DNA of 64,000 bases from Cupriavidus gilardii. Its GTDB lineage: Bacteria > Pseudomonadota > Gammaproteobacteria > Burkholderiales > Burkholderiaceae. The stretch covers positions 372,001-436,000 of the forward strand of contig NZ_VZOV01000001.1 of the NCBI RefSeq assembly GCF_008801915.1, in the 5' to 3' direction. The translations under genes were made by a program, and so were the position numbers. Of the stretch, positions 46,119-54,691 are shown piece by piece. The notes under the pieces are model-generated. The model did no database searches and was not told the origin of the DNA. It was given only the letters and a program-made list of their open reading frames with translations. Every line of letters starts with the position of its first letter. Position 1 is the stretch's first letter.

Positions 46119-46598
46119 ATGACCCAACGCCTGAATTACATCCAGCAATCGCCCGAACTGTTCAAGGCCTATCTGAACTTCAGCCAGGCCATCGATGGCG
46201 GCGCCATCGAACGATCGCTGCTCGATCTGGTGTCGATCCGCGCGTCGCAGCTCAATGGCTGCGCGTTCTGCCTCGATATGCACGTCAAGGAAGCCAAGCT
46301 GCACGGCGAGCGCGAACTGCGCCTTTACCATGTCGCGATCTGGCGCGAATCGACGCTGTTCTCGCCGCGCGAGCGCGCGGTGCTCGAATGGACCGAGACG
46401 CTGACGCAGCTGCCGCCGCATGGCGTGCCGGACGACGTCTACGCGCGCGTGCGGGAGCAGCTGTCGGAGAAGGAGTTGTCCGACCTGACCTTCGCGGTGA
46501 TGGGCATCAACGGCTGGAACCGGGCCAACGTGGCGTTCCGCACGGTGCCGGGTTCGGCGGACAAGATGTTCGGGCTGGACAAGGCCGGGTTGGAATAA
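46119..46598 (+). CDS. Carboxymuconolactone decarboxylase / AhpD-like protein (ECF41 partner)
   Basis: 159 aa all-helical. LLDLVSIRASQLNGCAFCLD (~34-54) carries the C-x2-C redox motif with MHVKEA after it, the AhpD-like signature. ALSPRERAVLEWTE-type and LTFAVMGINGWNRANVAFRT segments follow. These proteins (called COE: carboxymuconolactone decarboxylase, oxidoreductase or epimerase) are the conserved targets of ECF41 sigma factors; the chemistry is peroxidase-like at best guess. A good AGGAG site precedes the ATG, 104 bp after the sigma gene. Confidence 0.92.
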   Translation: MTQRLNYIQQSPELFKAYLNFSQAIDGGAIERSLLDLVSIRASQLNGCAFCLDMHVKEAKLHGERELRLYHVAIWRESTLFSPRERAVLEWTETLTQLPPHGVPDDVYARVREQLSEKELSDLTFAVMGINGWNRANVAFRTVPGSADKMFGLDKAGLE

Positions 46599-46626
46599 CG
46601 GTCGCCGGCCACAACGGCGAACCGAT

Positions 46627-46699
46627 CCGTCGTCCCCGCGCGGGCGGGGACCCAGCGATTACAAAAGACACTGGGTTCCCGCGTGCGCGGGAACGTCCC
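46627..46699. repeat. REP-like palindromic element, copy 2
   Basis: Left arm CCGTCGTCCCCGCGCGGGCG...CCCAG (46627-46655) and right arm CACTGGGTTCCCGCG...CGTCCCG (46669-46699) match the element at 23937-24022 in both arms. It again lies between two convergent genes. Confidence 0.75.
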
Positions 46700-46707
46700 G
46701 ACCATCC

Positions 46708-48507
46708 TCACGCCAGCCGGAACAGTCCCACCGCGCCGGCCAGCTTGTTCGCCTGCGCCTGCAGCGCCGATGCGGCCGCCGACGACTGTTCGACCAGCGC
46801 GGCGTTCTGCTGCACCATCTCGTCGAGCTGGCCGACCGCCTGGTTGACCTCCTGAATGCCGCGCGTCTGCTCGACCGCGGCATTGGAGATTTCCGAAATC
46901 ACCGTGCTGACCTGCGCCACATTGCCGACGATCGCCGTCATGGTCTCGCCGGCCCTGCGCACCTGGCCCGAGCCCGACGCCACCTCGCCGACCGTTGATT
47001 CGATCAGCGTCTTGATCTCCTTGGCCGCCTGCGCGCTGCGCTGGGCGAGCCCCCGGACCTCGCCGGCGACCACCGCGAAGCCGCGGCCCTGATCGCCCGC
47101 GCGGGCCGCTTCCACGGCCGCGTTCAGCGCCAGGATATTGGTCTGGAAGGCGATGCCCTCGATCACGCCGATGATGTCGGAGACCTTGGCCGAGGCCTGC
47201 TCGATCTTGCCCATCGTGCCGATGACCTCGCCGATCACGACGCCGCCTTCGGAGGCGATCCGCGAAGCCGCGACCGCGGAATCGTCCGCCTGCCTGGCCG
47301 AAGTGGCCGACTGCGCGACGGTGGCGGTGATCTGCTCCATCGACGCCGCGGTCTGCTGCAGGCTCGCGGCCGCCGATTCGGTGCGCTGCGACAGATCCAG
47401 GTTGCCGGCGGCGATCTCGTCGGCCGCATGGCGCACCGAGTCGCTCGCGGCGCGGATCTGGCGCATCACGGTGCACAGCTTGTCGACGAAGGTATTGAAC
47501 GCCCGCGCGATCTGCGCGACCTCATCCTTGCCGTCGGCAGGCAGGCGGCGCGTCAGATCGCCATCGGCCGAGCCGATCGCCTCCATCACGTCGCGCACCT
47601 GCGACAGGCGGCGGAACGAGGCCGCCGTCGCCATGGCGGCCAACGCGGCGGCGACCAGCGCGATGACGATCAGCGTCAGCGCGGAGGCCATCAGCACCGA
47701 GCGCATGCCCGCGGTCGCTTCGGTCTTGTCCAGCGCGATCACCGCGAGCCAGTCGGTGTTCGGAATCGCGCGGGCACGCAGCAGCTTGGCGGCGCCGCCG
47801 ACCTGCACTTCGGTCGGCGCGGCAGCCGTCAGCAGCGCGGCCAGTTGCACGGCGTCCAGGCCCGGCACCAGATCGGCAACAGGCTTGAGCGTCAGCTTGT
47901 CATCGGGATGCGCAACGATCAGCCCGGACTGGGTCACCAGCATGCCAAAGCTCGATGGCGTCGGGTGGATCGCCTTGACGGTGGCGCTCACGCGGTCCAT
48001 CGCCACGTCGCCCGACACCACCGCCTTGACGCCGCCGTCGGCGATGACCGGCGCGGCAAAGGCCACCACCAGCTTGCCGCTGCCGGCATCGACATAGGGC
48101 GGCGTCACCACCGGCTTGCCGGCGGCGGCTGCCTGCCGATACCACGGACGGCCGGTCGGATCGTAGCCCGGCGGAATGCCGGCCGGGTTCGAGAACATCG
48201 CCCGCTTGTCGTCATAGCCGACATAGACGTTGACGAAGCCGCCGGCGTCCGCGACCTGCTTCAGCGCCGCCGACGGATCGGCCTGCAGCACCGCGTCGCG
48301 CAGCGAGGCGATCATCCGGCCATGGCTGTCGACCCAGTCGGCGATCGCGCCGGCATGGCCCGCCTGCAGCGCGGTCAGCGATTCGTCGATCGCCGTGTCG
48401 TTGTAGGAGTCGGCAACCACATAGTTGATGGCGGCGTTGACCGCCAGCGCGGCCACGACGATAGCCACGCACAGCGCGACGATGCGCGAGCGGATGGAGG
48501 AGAACAT
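46708..48507 (-). CDS. Methyl-accepting chemotaxis protein with amino-acid-type dCache domain
   Basis: 599 aa: TM1 (~9-30), periplasmic dCache domain (~31-280), TM2 (~285-308), HAMP, and the signalling hairpin FQTNILALNAAVEAARAGDQ (~455). The sensor shows Y-x4-R-x-W-Y in YDPTGRPWY and an Asp exactly 44 residues after the last Tyr (SGDVAMD). This reproduces the spacing of the published amino-acid-binding dCache_1 motif, so the ligand is probably an L-amino acid. No C-terminal CheR/CheB pentapeptide is seen. Confidence 0.94.
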   Translation of the reverse strand: MFSSIRSRIVALCVAIVVAALAVNAAINYVVADSYNDTAIDESLTALQAGHAGAIADWVDSHGRMIASLRDAVLQADPSAALKQVADAGGFVNVYVGYDDKRAMFSNPAGIPPGYDPTGRPWYRQAAAAGKPVVTPPYVDAGSGKLVVAFAAPVIADGGVKAVVSGDVAMDRVSATVKAIHPTPSSFGMLVTQSGLIVAHPDDKLTLKPVADLVPGLDAVQLAALLTAAAPTEVQVGGAAKLLRARAIPNTDWLAVIALDKTEATAGMRSVLMASALTLIVIALVAAALAAMATAASFRRLSQVRDVMEAIGSADGDLTRRLPADGKDEVAQIARAFNTFVDKLCTVMRQIRAASDSVRHAADEIAAGNLDLSQRTESAAASLQQTAASMEQITATVAQSATSARQADDSAVAASRIASEGGVVIGEVIGTMGKIEQASAKVSDIIGVIEGIAFQTNILALNAAVEAARAGDQGRGFAVVAGEVRGLAQRSAQAAKEIKTLIESTVGEVASGSGQVRRAGETMTAIVGNVAQVSTVISEISNAAVEQTRGIQEVNQAVGQLDEMVQQNAALVEQSSAAASALQAQANKLAGAVGLFRLA

Positions 48508-48705
48508 ACGAAGCAATTCCAGGAAAGGGCCGCCATCGGTGGCGCCGGCCAATTGACGAGGCCTGCGGTAGCAGACGCGATGGCTAACGGCCTGCGGCGG
48601 GAAATCTTCACCCCGCGGGCGATATGGAATTGCGCTGGAATGACATGAAGATCGCTGATGTGGCTGATGCTGCACGCCGTCGGAAAAACGCGGCCACCCC
48701 AGCCC

Positions 48706-49473
48706 TTACTGCTCGCTGTAATTCCACAGCAGCCCGCCGTCGATCACCAGCGTGGCCCCGGTGATGTAGTCCGCGTCGGCGCTGCACAGGAAGGCCGCCA
48801 GCCCCGCCACGTCGCCCGGTTCGCCCAGCCGGCCCAGCGGGATATTGGCCAGCAGCGCGCGCAGCTGGTCCGGGCGTTGCTGCAGCGCGTGATTGATCGG
48901 GGTCTGGATCGCTCCGGGCGCGATGTTGTTGACGGTGATGCCGAGCGGCGCCAGCTCGATCGCGAGGTTGCGCATCAACATCCGCAAGCCTCCCTTGCTG
49001 GCGCAGTAGCTGGTGAAGTTGGGGAAGGGCAGGTCTTCGTGCACCGAGCTGATATTGACGATCTTGCCGCCGCGTCCCTGCTGACGGCAGTGATGCACGA
49101 ATTGCTGCGACAGGAAGAACGGTCCCTTCAGGTTGACGTTCAGCACGCGGTCGTAGTCTTCCTCGGTGACCTCGCCGAATGGGGCGCGGATTTCGATGCC
49201 GGCATTGTTGATCAGCGCGTCGATCGAACCGGCGGCATCGGCGGCCTCGCGGAAGAGCCGCTCGACCTCGCCTACGCCGGAGACATCGCCTTTCACGACC
49301 CATGCCTGCACGCCAGCCTCGCGGATCTGCTTGCACACCTGCTCGGATCGTTCGTCGAGCCGATGCACCGCGACCACCACGTTGGCGCCTTCGCTTGCCA
49401 GCCGCAGCGCGATGCCGCGGCCGATGCCGGAGGCGGCGCCGGTCACCAGCACAGTCTTGCCTTGCAGTCTCAT
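48706..49473 (-). CDS. Short-chain dehydrogenase/reductase (glucose 1-dehydrogenase-like)
   Basis: 255 aa classical SDR: TGAASGIGRGIAL (~11), NNAGIEIRAPF (~90), catalytic Ser in NISSVHEDLPFPN (~142), YCASKGGLRMLM with Tyr-x3-Lys (~157), and DGGLLWNYSEQ at the end. The closest recognisable group is glucose 1-dehydrogenase/3-oxoacyl-ACP-reductase-like. The Arg-like basic residue after beta-2 (VHRLDER) suggests NADP use. Monocistronic as far as can be seen. Confidence 0.93.
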   Translation of the reverse strand: MRLQGKTVLVTGAASGIGRGIALRLASEGANVVVAVHRLDERSEQVCKQIREAGVQAWVVKGDVSGVGEVERLFREAADAAGSIDALINNAGIEIRAPFGEVTEEDYDRVLNVNLKGPFFLSQQFVHHCRQQGRGGKIVNISSVHEDLPFPNFTSYCASKGGLRMLMRNLAIELAPLGITVNNIAPGAIQTPINHALQQRPDQLRALLANIPLGRLGEPGDVAGLAAFLCSADADYITGATLVIDGGLLWNYSEQ

Positions 49474-49615
49474 CTGCGCACCTCTTGACGGGAGGCCGCC
49501 GAGCGGCGGCCGATGCTGCGGGACAGGGTTGTCCCGGTGTGAGTCGGTGCTCGGGCGTGAAGTTCCGGAACGGCGACGGATTCGGGCAAGCGCTGCGCCG
49601 CGCCGGCATCGCGGT

Positions 49616-49927
49616 TCAGTCGTCCGTGGCGTCGGTGGCATCCGTGGCGATCGTGGCCACAGTTGCCACAGTGGCCACAGTGGCCACCGCGGCGGCCGCG
49701 ACTTCGGCCATTCGCCGATAGCCGGCGTCGCCCGGATGCAGACGATCGCCACTGTCGTAGCGCGCCAGCATCGCCTGCGGCCGCGCCGGATCGCGCAACG
49801 CCGCATCGAAATCCGCGACGGCGTCGAACTCGCCGCTGTGGCGTATCCAGGCATTGATCGCTTGCCGCAGCGCTTCCTTTTGCGGCGGCGCATCGTAGCC
49901 GCGGATCGGCGTGCGTGTAGCGGGCCC
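49616..49927 (-). pseudogene. SGNH/GDSL-hydrolase C-terminal remnant
   Basis: On the minus strand TRTPIRGYDAPPQKEALRQA, INAWIRHSGEFDAVADFDAA and YDSGDRLHPGDAGYRRMAE match the last third of SGNH-hydrolase family esterases, including the Asp-x2-His catalytic dyad (here D-R-L-H). There is no start codon and the catalytic Ser block is missing: upstream DNA is the LysR gene. The C-terminus has been extended by a 9-bp repeat encoding VAT/DAT triplets, with a TGA stop at 49616. A broken gene. Confidence 0.8.
49626..49688. repeat. 7 x 9-bp tandem repeat
   Basis: Seven units of the GTGGCCACA type: GTGGCGTCG, GTGGCATCC, GTGGCGATC, GTGGCCACA, GTTGCCACA, GTGGCCACA, GTGGCCACC. They lie at the 3' end of the SGNH remnant and would encode an (A-T-V/D) repeat. 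Confidence 0.9.
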
Positions 49928-49936
49928 GGGACGGGA

Positions 49937-50830
49937 CTACACGGACGCCACGATGGTGTCGCGCAGCCAGCGATGCGCGGGGTCGCGATGGACGCGCTCA
50001 TGCCACAGCATCGACATCTCGTAGCCCGGTATCTCGATCGGGGCCTCGACCACCTTGATACCGGCGGCATCGCGCACCAGGCGCGACGGCAGCATCGCGA
50101 CCAGATCGGTGCTGGCCAGCACGGACAACACGAACAGGAAATGCGGCACCGACAGGACGACCCGGCGTGACAGCCCGCGCGCCGCCAGCGCCTCGTCGGT
50201 CGGCCCGAGAAAGCCGCCGCCATCGGGCGACACGATCACGTGTTCTAGCCTGCAGAACTGCGCCGGCGTCGGCTTGCGCCTCAGGCCGGGGTGACCGGCG
50301 CGGCCGGCCAGCACATAGCGCTCGGTGAACAGGGGGCGGCGATGCAGGCCCGGCGGCGCGCCCTCGGTGGTATGGAACGCAAGATCGATCTCGCCTTGTT
50401 CCGCCTGCCGCGCCAGCAGCGACGGCACCGCCTGCATGACAGCGAGCCGGGTGCCGGGCGCCATCGTTCGCAAGCCGTGCAACACCGGCAGCACGACGGT
50501 CGATTCGGCGTAGTCGAAGGCCGCGACGCGCCACGTGTTGGTCGCCCGCGCCGGATCGAACCGGTCCTGCGGGGATACCGCGCGCTGCAGCGCCTCCAGT
50601 GCTTCGCGCAAGGGCTCGTGCAACGCCTCGGCACGGGCCGTCGGCCGCATGCCGCGCGGACCGGGCAGCAGCAGCGGGTCGCCCAGCGTGTCACGCAGCT
50701 TGGCCAGCTGCACGCTGACCGACGGTTGGGACAGATTCAGCCGCTCGGCCGCGCGCGTGACATTGCGCTCGGCCAGCAACACGTCGAGCGTGATCAGCAG
50801 GTTCAGATCCAGCCGTCCGAAATTGTTCAT
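49937..50830 (-). CDS. LysR-family regulator (NodD-like subgroup)
   Basis: 297 aa starting MNNFGRLDLNLLITLDVLLA with HTH RNVTRAAERLNLSQPSVSVQLAKL and LRDTLGDPLLLPGPRGMRPT. Divergent from the quinone reductase gene with 91 bp between starts, so it is the likely regulator. LysR proteins of this type beside NQO1-like genes commonly respond to electrophiles or phenolics. Confidence 0.92.
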   Translation of the reverse strand: MNNFGRLDLNLLITLDVLLAERNVTRAAERLNLSQPSVSVQLAKLRDTLGDPLLLPGPRGMRPTARAEALHEPLREALEALQRAVSPQDRFDPARATNTWRVAAFDYAESTVVLPVLHGLRTMAPGTRLAVMQAVPSLLARQAEQGEIDLAFHTTEGAPPGLHRRPLFTERYVLAGRAGHPGLRRKPTPAQFCRLEHVIVSPDGGGFLGPTDEALAARGLSRRVVLSVPHFLFVLSVLASTDLVAMLPSRLVRDAAGIKVVEAPIEIPGYEMSMLWHERVHRDPAHRWLRDTIVASV

Positions 50831-50921
50831 GACAATACCTGGAATTTCAGAAATTCATTTCCAATATACCGGACGCGACCCTAAGCTGGCCTTCTCTTGC
50901 AATGGGCAATGGAGGCTCACG

Positions 50922-51761
50922 ATGAACGTTCTTCTGGTCTATGCGCATCCCGAACCGCGCTCGCTGAACGGGGCGATTCGCGACTTTGCCGTCGAGCGGC
51001 TGAAAGCGGCCGGCCATACGGTGCAGGTATCCGATCTGTACGCGATGCGGTGGAAGGCCACGCTCGATGCCGCGGACAATCTCGGCCACCGGGCCGGCGA
51101 GCGCTTCGATCCTTCACTCGACTCCAAACAGGCGTTCGAGAACGGCACGCAAAGCGAGGACATCGCGGCCGAGCAGCGCAAGCTGCTGTGGGCCGATGCG
51201 GTGATCCTGCAGTTTCCGCTGTGGTGGTTCTCGATGCCGGCGATCCTGAAGGGATGGGTGGAACGCGTCTATGCCTACGGGTTCGCCTATGGCGTGGGCG
51301 AACACTCGGATGCGCGCTGGGGCGACCGTTATGGCGAGGGCACGCTGGCCGGCAAGCGGGCGATGCTGGTCGTCACCGCCGGCGGATGGGAGTCGCACTA
51401 CAGCCCGCGCGGCATCAACGGACCGATCGACGACATCCTGTTCCCGATACAACACGGGATCCTGCACTACCCGGGTTTCGATGTGTTGCCGCCCTACGTG
51501 GTCTACCGGACCGGCCGCGTCGATGCGGCACGCTTTGCGATCATCCAGGACGAGTTGGGACAGCGGCTGGATCGGATCGACACGACAGCGCCGATTCCAT
51601 TCCGGCGGCAAAACGGTGGGGATTATGCGATTCCGCAGTTGACGTTGCGGGACGACCTCGCGCCGGGGGAGACGGGCTTCGGGGTGCATGTTGCGGGCGT
51701 GCACGAGGCACGCCCGCCGGCCGCATCGGCAATCGGATCCGATGCGGTGATGACGCCTTAG
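50922..51761 (+). CDS. NAD(P)H dehydrogenase (quinone), flavodoxin-like NQO1/MdaB family
   Basis: 279 aa. NVLLVYAHPEPRSLNGAIRD (~2-21) is the FAD/FMN-binding start; QFPLWWFSMPAILKGWVERV (~93) and LVVTAGGWESHYSPRGIN (~150) complete the fold. Catalyses two-electron quinone reduction. GGAGG-type site before the ATG. It ends with a ~30-residue Ala/Pro tail overlapping the convergent acylase gene by 4 bp. Confidence 0.92.
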   Translation: MNVLLVYAHPEPRSLNGAIRDFAVERLKAAGHTVQVSDLYAMRWKATLDAADNLGHRAGERFDPSLDSKQAFENGTQSEDIAAEQRKLLWADAVILQFPLWWFSMPAILKGWVERVYAYGFAYGVGEHSDARWGDRYGEGTLAGKRAMLVVTAGGWESHYSPRGINGPIDDILFPIQHGILHYPGFDVLPPYVVYRTGRVDAARFAIIQDELGQRLDRIDTTAPIPFRRQNGGDYAIPQLTLRDDLAPGETGFGVHVAGVHEARPPAASAIGSDAVMTP

Positions 51762-54229
51762 CGAGGCGTCAGCTCGATCCGCTTCTCCGCCGCCCGCTCG
51801 ACCGCCTTGCGCGAATACACCAGCGGGAACGTCTGCCCCTTGGCCCACACCGGTGCCAGATCACGGTAGTGCGGGTTGGCCGGGTCGCCCGACTGTCCCG
51901 GGGTGTTGATCACGCGCCCCTGGTCCCAGTTGCCGACGTCCAGCACCATGCGGAACGACGCGCCCGCGGTCAGGTGGTAGTCGCTGTTGCGATAGCTGGT
52001 GTTCATCGGCGTGAAGGCGGACCCGCCGATGCCGCCCGCATCGACGTTGTACTGGGCGCGGGTCGCGTCGTCGACGATGTTGGCGAGTGGATGGCGGAAG
52101 ATCGCGCGATGCAGCGCGCCCCAGTCCGCCAGTTTTTCCGGCGAGGGCGAACGCCGCTCCAGTTCGGCCATCGCGGCCTTCAGCGACGTCAGCATGACTT
52201 CGTCGCGCCGCGCCACCGGCATCCACGAGTCCGGCTGCTCCAGCACCGCCAGCACGCGGGCCGCGTCGCCGGCGCCAACCAGCTTGGCCGCGTCCTCCGG
52301 CAGCGCGGCGCGCACCACCGCGGGCCGCAGGTGGTTGCTGAACCAGATCTCGAACAGCGCGGCCGGCACGCTGTCGGCGCGCACATTGCCGTCCCAGCCT
52401 CGCAGCAGCGCGACGGCCCGCTGCACCTGCGGGTCCTGCAGTAGCGAGGCCGCGGCGCCGGCATTGCCGACGGTGCGCATCACGGCCAGCGTGCGCTGCG
52501 CCGGCAGCGACACGGTGTCGTTCTGCCACGCGATCGAATCGCGCAGCGAGCTGACCGGTGCGGCCGCGACCAGGCTCTTGAGCCGGCGCGCCCGTGAGCT
52601 GTCGCTCCATTCGTAGCCGACGCCGAGCTTCGCGGCAGGGTGATCCGGCGGAATATTGTTCTCGTTCGCGGTGACGATATGTCCGGCGGACGGGTTATAG
52701 GCCCACGGCAGCTCGTCCATGTTGCGGTAGCCGGCCCACTCGTAGCGGCCATCGCCCGGTACCGGAAACAGGCCGTCCCAGTTGGGGCGGATCACCGTCA
52801 GGCCGCCCGGAATCCAGCCGATATTGCCGTTGCGGTCGGCATAGACCTGGTTTTCGCCGGGCGCGCCCCAGCGGTTCATCGCCGCGCGGAACTGGTCCCA
52901 GTTGGTGGCGCGCATGTAATCCATCGAGCCGAAGTACGGCGCCATGCCGGCATCGAGCCAGGCCGCGCGCAGCGCCCAGGCGCGGTGGCTGGCATCGTCG
53001 GCATGCAGCACGGGGCCATGGCGCGTGAAGTCGATCGTGACGGTGCGCGGTTCCGCCTCGCCGCGGACCGCGATTTTCTCCGTGATGGTTTCCATCGGCT
53101 CCCAGCGTCCGCGATAGCGGTAAGACTTGGGCTGCGCGGGATCGGTCTCGTAGACGTACAGGTCTTCCTGATCCATGTAGAAGCGCGTCAGGCCGAAGGC
53201 GATCGTGCCGTTGTGGCCGATCGAGATGCCGGGCAGGAAGGGCTCGCCCGCGCCGATCACCGACAGGCCCGGCGCATTCAGATGCGAGACATAGCGCAGG
53301 CTCGGCGCGCCGTGCGCCCGGTGCGGGTCGTTAGCGAGAATGGGCCGGCCCGTCGACGTCCGGCTGCCGGAGATCACCCAGTTGTTCGAGCCCAGGCTGC
53401 GGCCGGTGTCGCTGTTCGCATCGACCGCGGCGTAGAGCTGCTCGACCGGCACCGTACCGGCGGCCGCCTTCTGCCAGGCTTCCTTCGGGAAGTTCGCCGC
53501 GGCCGTGGCCAGCGTATAGGCCTTCTTCAGCGCGGCGGCGGGCACCGCGCACGGGTCCAGGCCCTCGGGCAGTGTCGGCGTGATCGGCGGATCGAGCTCG
53601 CGCCGCAGCCAGTCCGCGCGCGCTGCCTGCTCCTTGGCCTGGCAGTACAGCGTGGCGCGGTCGACCTCGCCGGTGAAGTTCAGCGTCAGGCCGTGGTGGC
53701 GGATGCGGACGATGTCCTCGGCGCGCCAGCGCGAGGGCTTGTAGCCAAGCTGCTTGAACTCGCGCGGCAGCAGCTCGGGCTGCGCCTCGGTCAGCGCCAC
53801 GTAGGCGTTGACGCCGGCAACGAAGGCCTCGGCCACGCGCTTTGCGTCCGAGCCGTAGGCCAGCCATTCGCGGTACATGTCGCCGCGGTACAGCACCGCG
53901 CGCGCCATCCGGTCGCCGTCGACATAGGCCGGGCCGAAGTCCTTGGCCATCTCGCCGAGTCCGCGCTTGCGCCAAAGGTCGATTTGCCACAGCCGGTCGC
54001 GCGCGGCGATGAAGCCTTGCGCGTAGAAGGCGTCGTACAGCGTGCCGGCGTAGATGTGCGGCACGCCCCAGCGATCGATCAGGATGCTGGCCGGCTTCTC
54101 CAGGCCAGGGGCGGCATAACGGTCGGTGGGCGGGGCGGCGCCAGCGGTGCCGGCCAGCACTGGCAGGGCAGCGGCGACAGCGAGGTGGCGGAGCAGGGTG
54201 GCGGCGGGCCGCCGGCGGACGATGCGCAT
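51758..54229 (-). CDS. Penicillin acylase family Ntn-hydrolase (acyl-homoserine-lactone or beta-lactam acylase type)
   Basis: 823 aa. A signal peptide (RRPAATLLRHLAVAAALPVL...AGA, cleavage ~31) precedes the alpha chain (WGVPHIYAGTLYDAFYAQGF, ARDRLWQIDLWRKRGLGEMA). The processing site and catalytic N-terminal serine are at GRSLGSNNWVISGSRTSTGR, then the beta chain with PILANDPHRAHGAPS, GISIGHNGTIAFGLTRF and NRWGAPGENQVYADRNGNIG. Such periplasmic enzymes are made as precursors that self-cleave. The substrate could be N-acyl homoserine lactones, aculeacin-like lipopeptides or penicillins. ATG 54229 has a GGAGA site; the open frame extends further upstream without a signal-peptide-like sequence. 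Confidence 0.93.
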   Translation of the reverse strand: MRIVRRRPAATLLRHLAVAAALPVLAGTAGAAPPTDRYAAPGLEKPASILIDRWGVPHIYAGTLYDAFYAQGFIAARDRLWQIDLWRKRGLGEMAKDFGPAYVDGDRMARAVLYRGDMYREWLAYGSDAKRVAEAFVAGVNAYVALTEAQPELLPREFKQLGYKPSRWRAEDIVRIRHHGLTLNFTGEVDRATLYCQAKEQAARADWLRRELDPPITPTLPEGLDPCAVPAAALKKAYTLATAAANFPKEAWQKAAAGTVPVEQLYAAVDANSDTGRSLGSNNWVISGSRTSTGRPILANDPHRAHGAPSLRYVSHLNAPGLSVIGAGEPFLPGISIGHNGTIAFGLTRFYMDQEDLYVYETDPAQPKSYRYRGRWEPMETITEKIAVRGEAEPRTVTIDFTRHGPVLHADDASHRAWALRAAWLDAGMAPYFGSMDYMRATNWDQFRAAMNRWGAPGENQVYADRNGNIGWIPGGLTVIRPNWDGLFPVPGDGRYEWAGYRNMDELPWAYNPSAGHIVTANENNIPPDHPAAKLGVGYEWSDSSRARRLKSLVAAAPVSSLRDSIAWQNDTVSLPAQRTLAVMRTVGNAGAAASLLQDPQVQRAVALLRGWDGNVRADSVPAALFEIWFSNHLRPAVVRAALPEDAAKLVGAGDAARVLAVLEQPDSWMPVARRDEVMLTSLKAAMAELERRSPSPEKLADWGALHRAIFRHPLANIVDDATRAQYNVDAGGIGGSAFTPMNTSYRNSDYHLTAGASFRMVLDVGNWDQGRVINTPGQSGDPANPHYRDLAPVWAKGQTFPLVYSRKAVERAAEKRIELTPR

Positions 54230-54507
54230 CGGGTCTCCTTGCTTTGTTGGTCTTGGTGGAGCGCGTGCCGGATGGTGGCTCAGCGGAATCCGGCCACCGA
54301 AGCATAGCCGAGCGGACGGCGGCATGGGGAAGCGATGCACGGTGATCGCACGGATCGCGGGCGAGGCGGACGAGGCGGGCGCGTAAGGCCATGCGGTTGT
54401 CAAAATTGCACGCGGCGCGGCATGGCGCGCCGCAGCGACGGGCGCGGTTGCACCCCGGCACGATCCATGCGTCATCGGAAGGACTTCAAGCCCTTCGAGT
54501 CATCGCC

Positions 54508-54648
54508 ATGGCAAAGAAAGACGAGTACGGCACCAATGCCGAGGCCGCGCGGGCGTCGACGCGCGGCCGCCACCTGATCGCGCGCCCGATGCTGTGGGTA
54601 TTCATCGCGATCGTGCTGATCGGGCTGCTGATGCTGTCGTACTGGTAA
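54508..54648 (+). CDS. 46-aa single-span membrane protein
   Basis: MAKKDEYGTNAEAARASTRG, then one hydrophobic helix (LWVFIAIVLIGLLMLSYW) at the C-terminus. The basic/polar N-terminus would be cytoplasmic. No family is recognised. It sits alone between the acylase and the metal-dependent hydrolase; the frame is open to 54391 but the charged start at 54508 looks natural. Confidence 0.5.
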   Translation: MAKKDEYGTNAEAARASTRGRHLIARPMLWVFIAIVLIGLLMLSYW

Positions 54649-54691
54649 TGCAGTCGGGCGACCGCCGAAGCGCGATCAGCCCTTGGTACGC

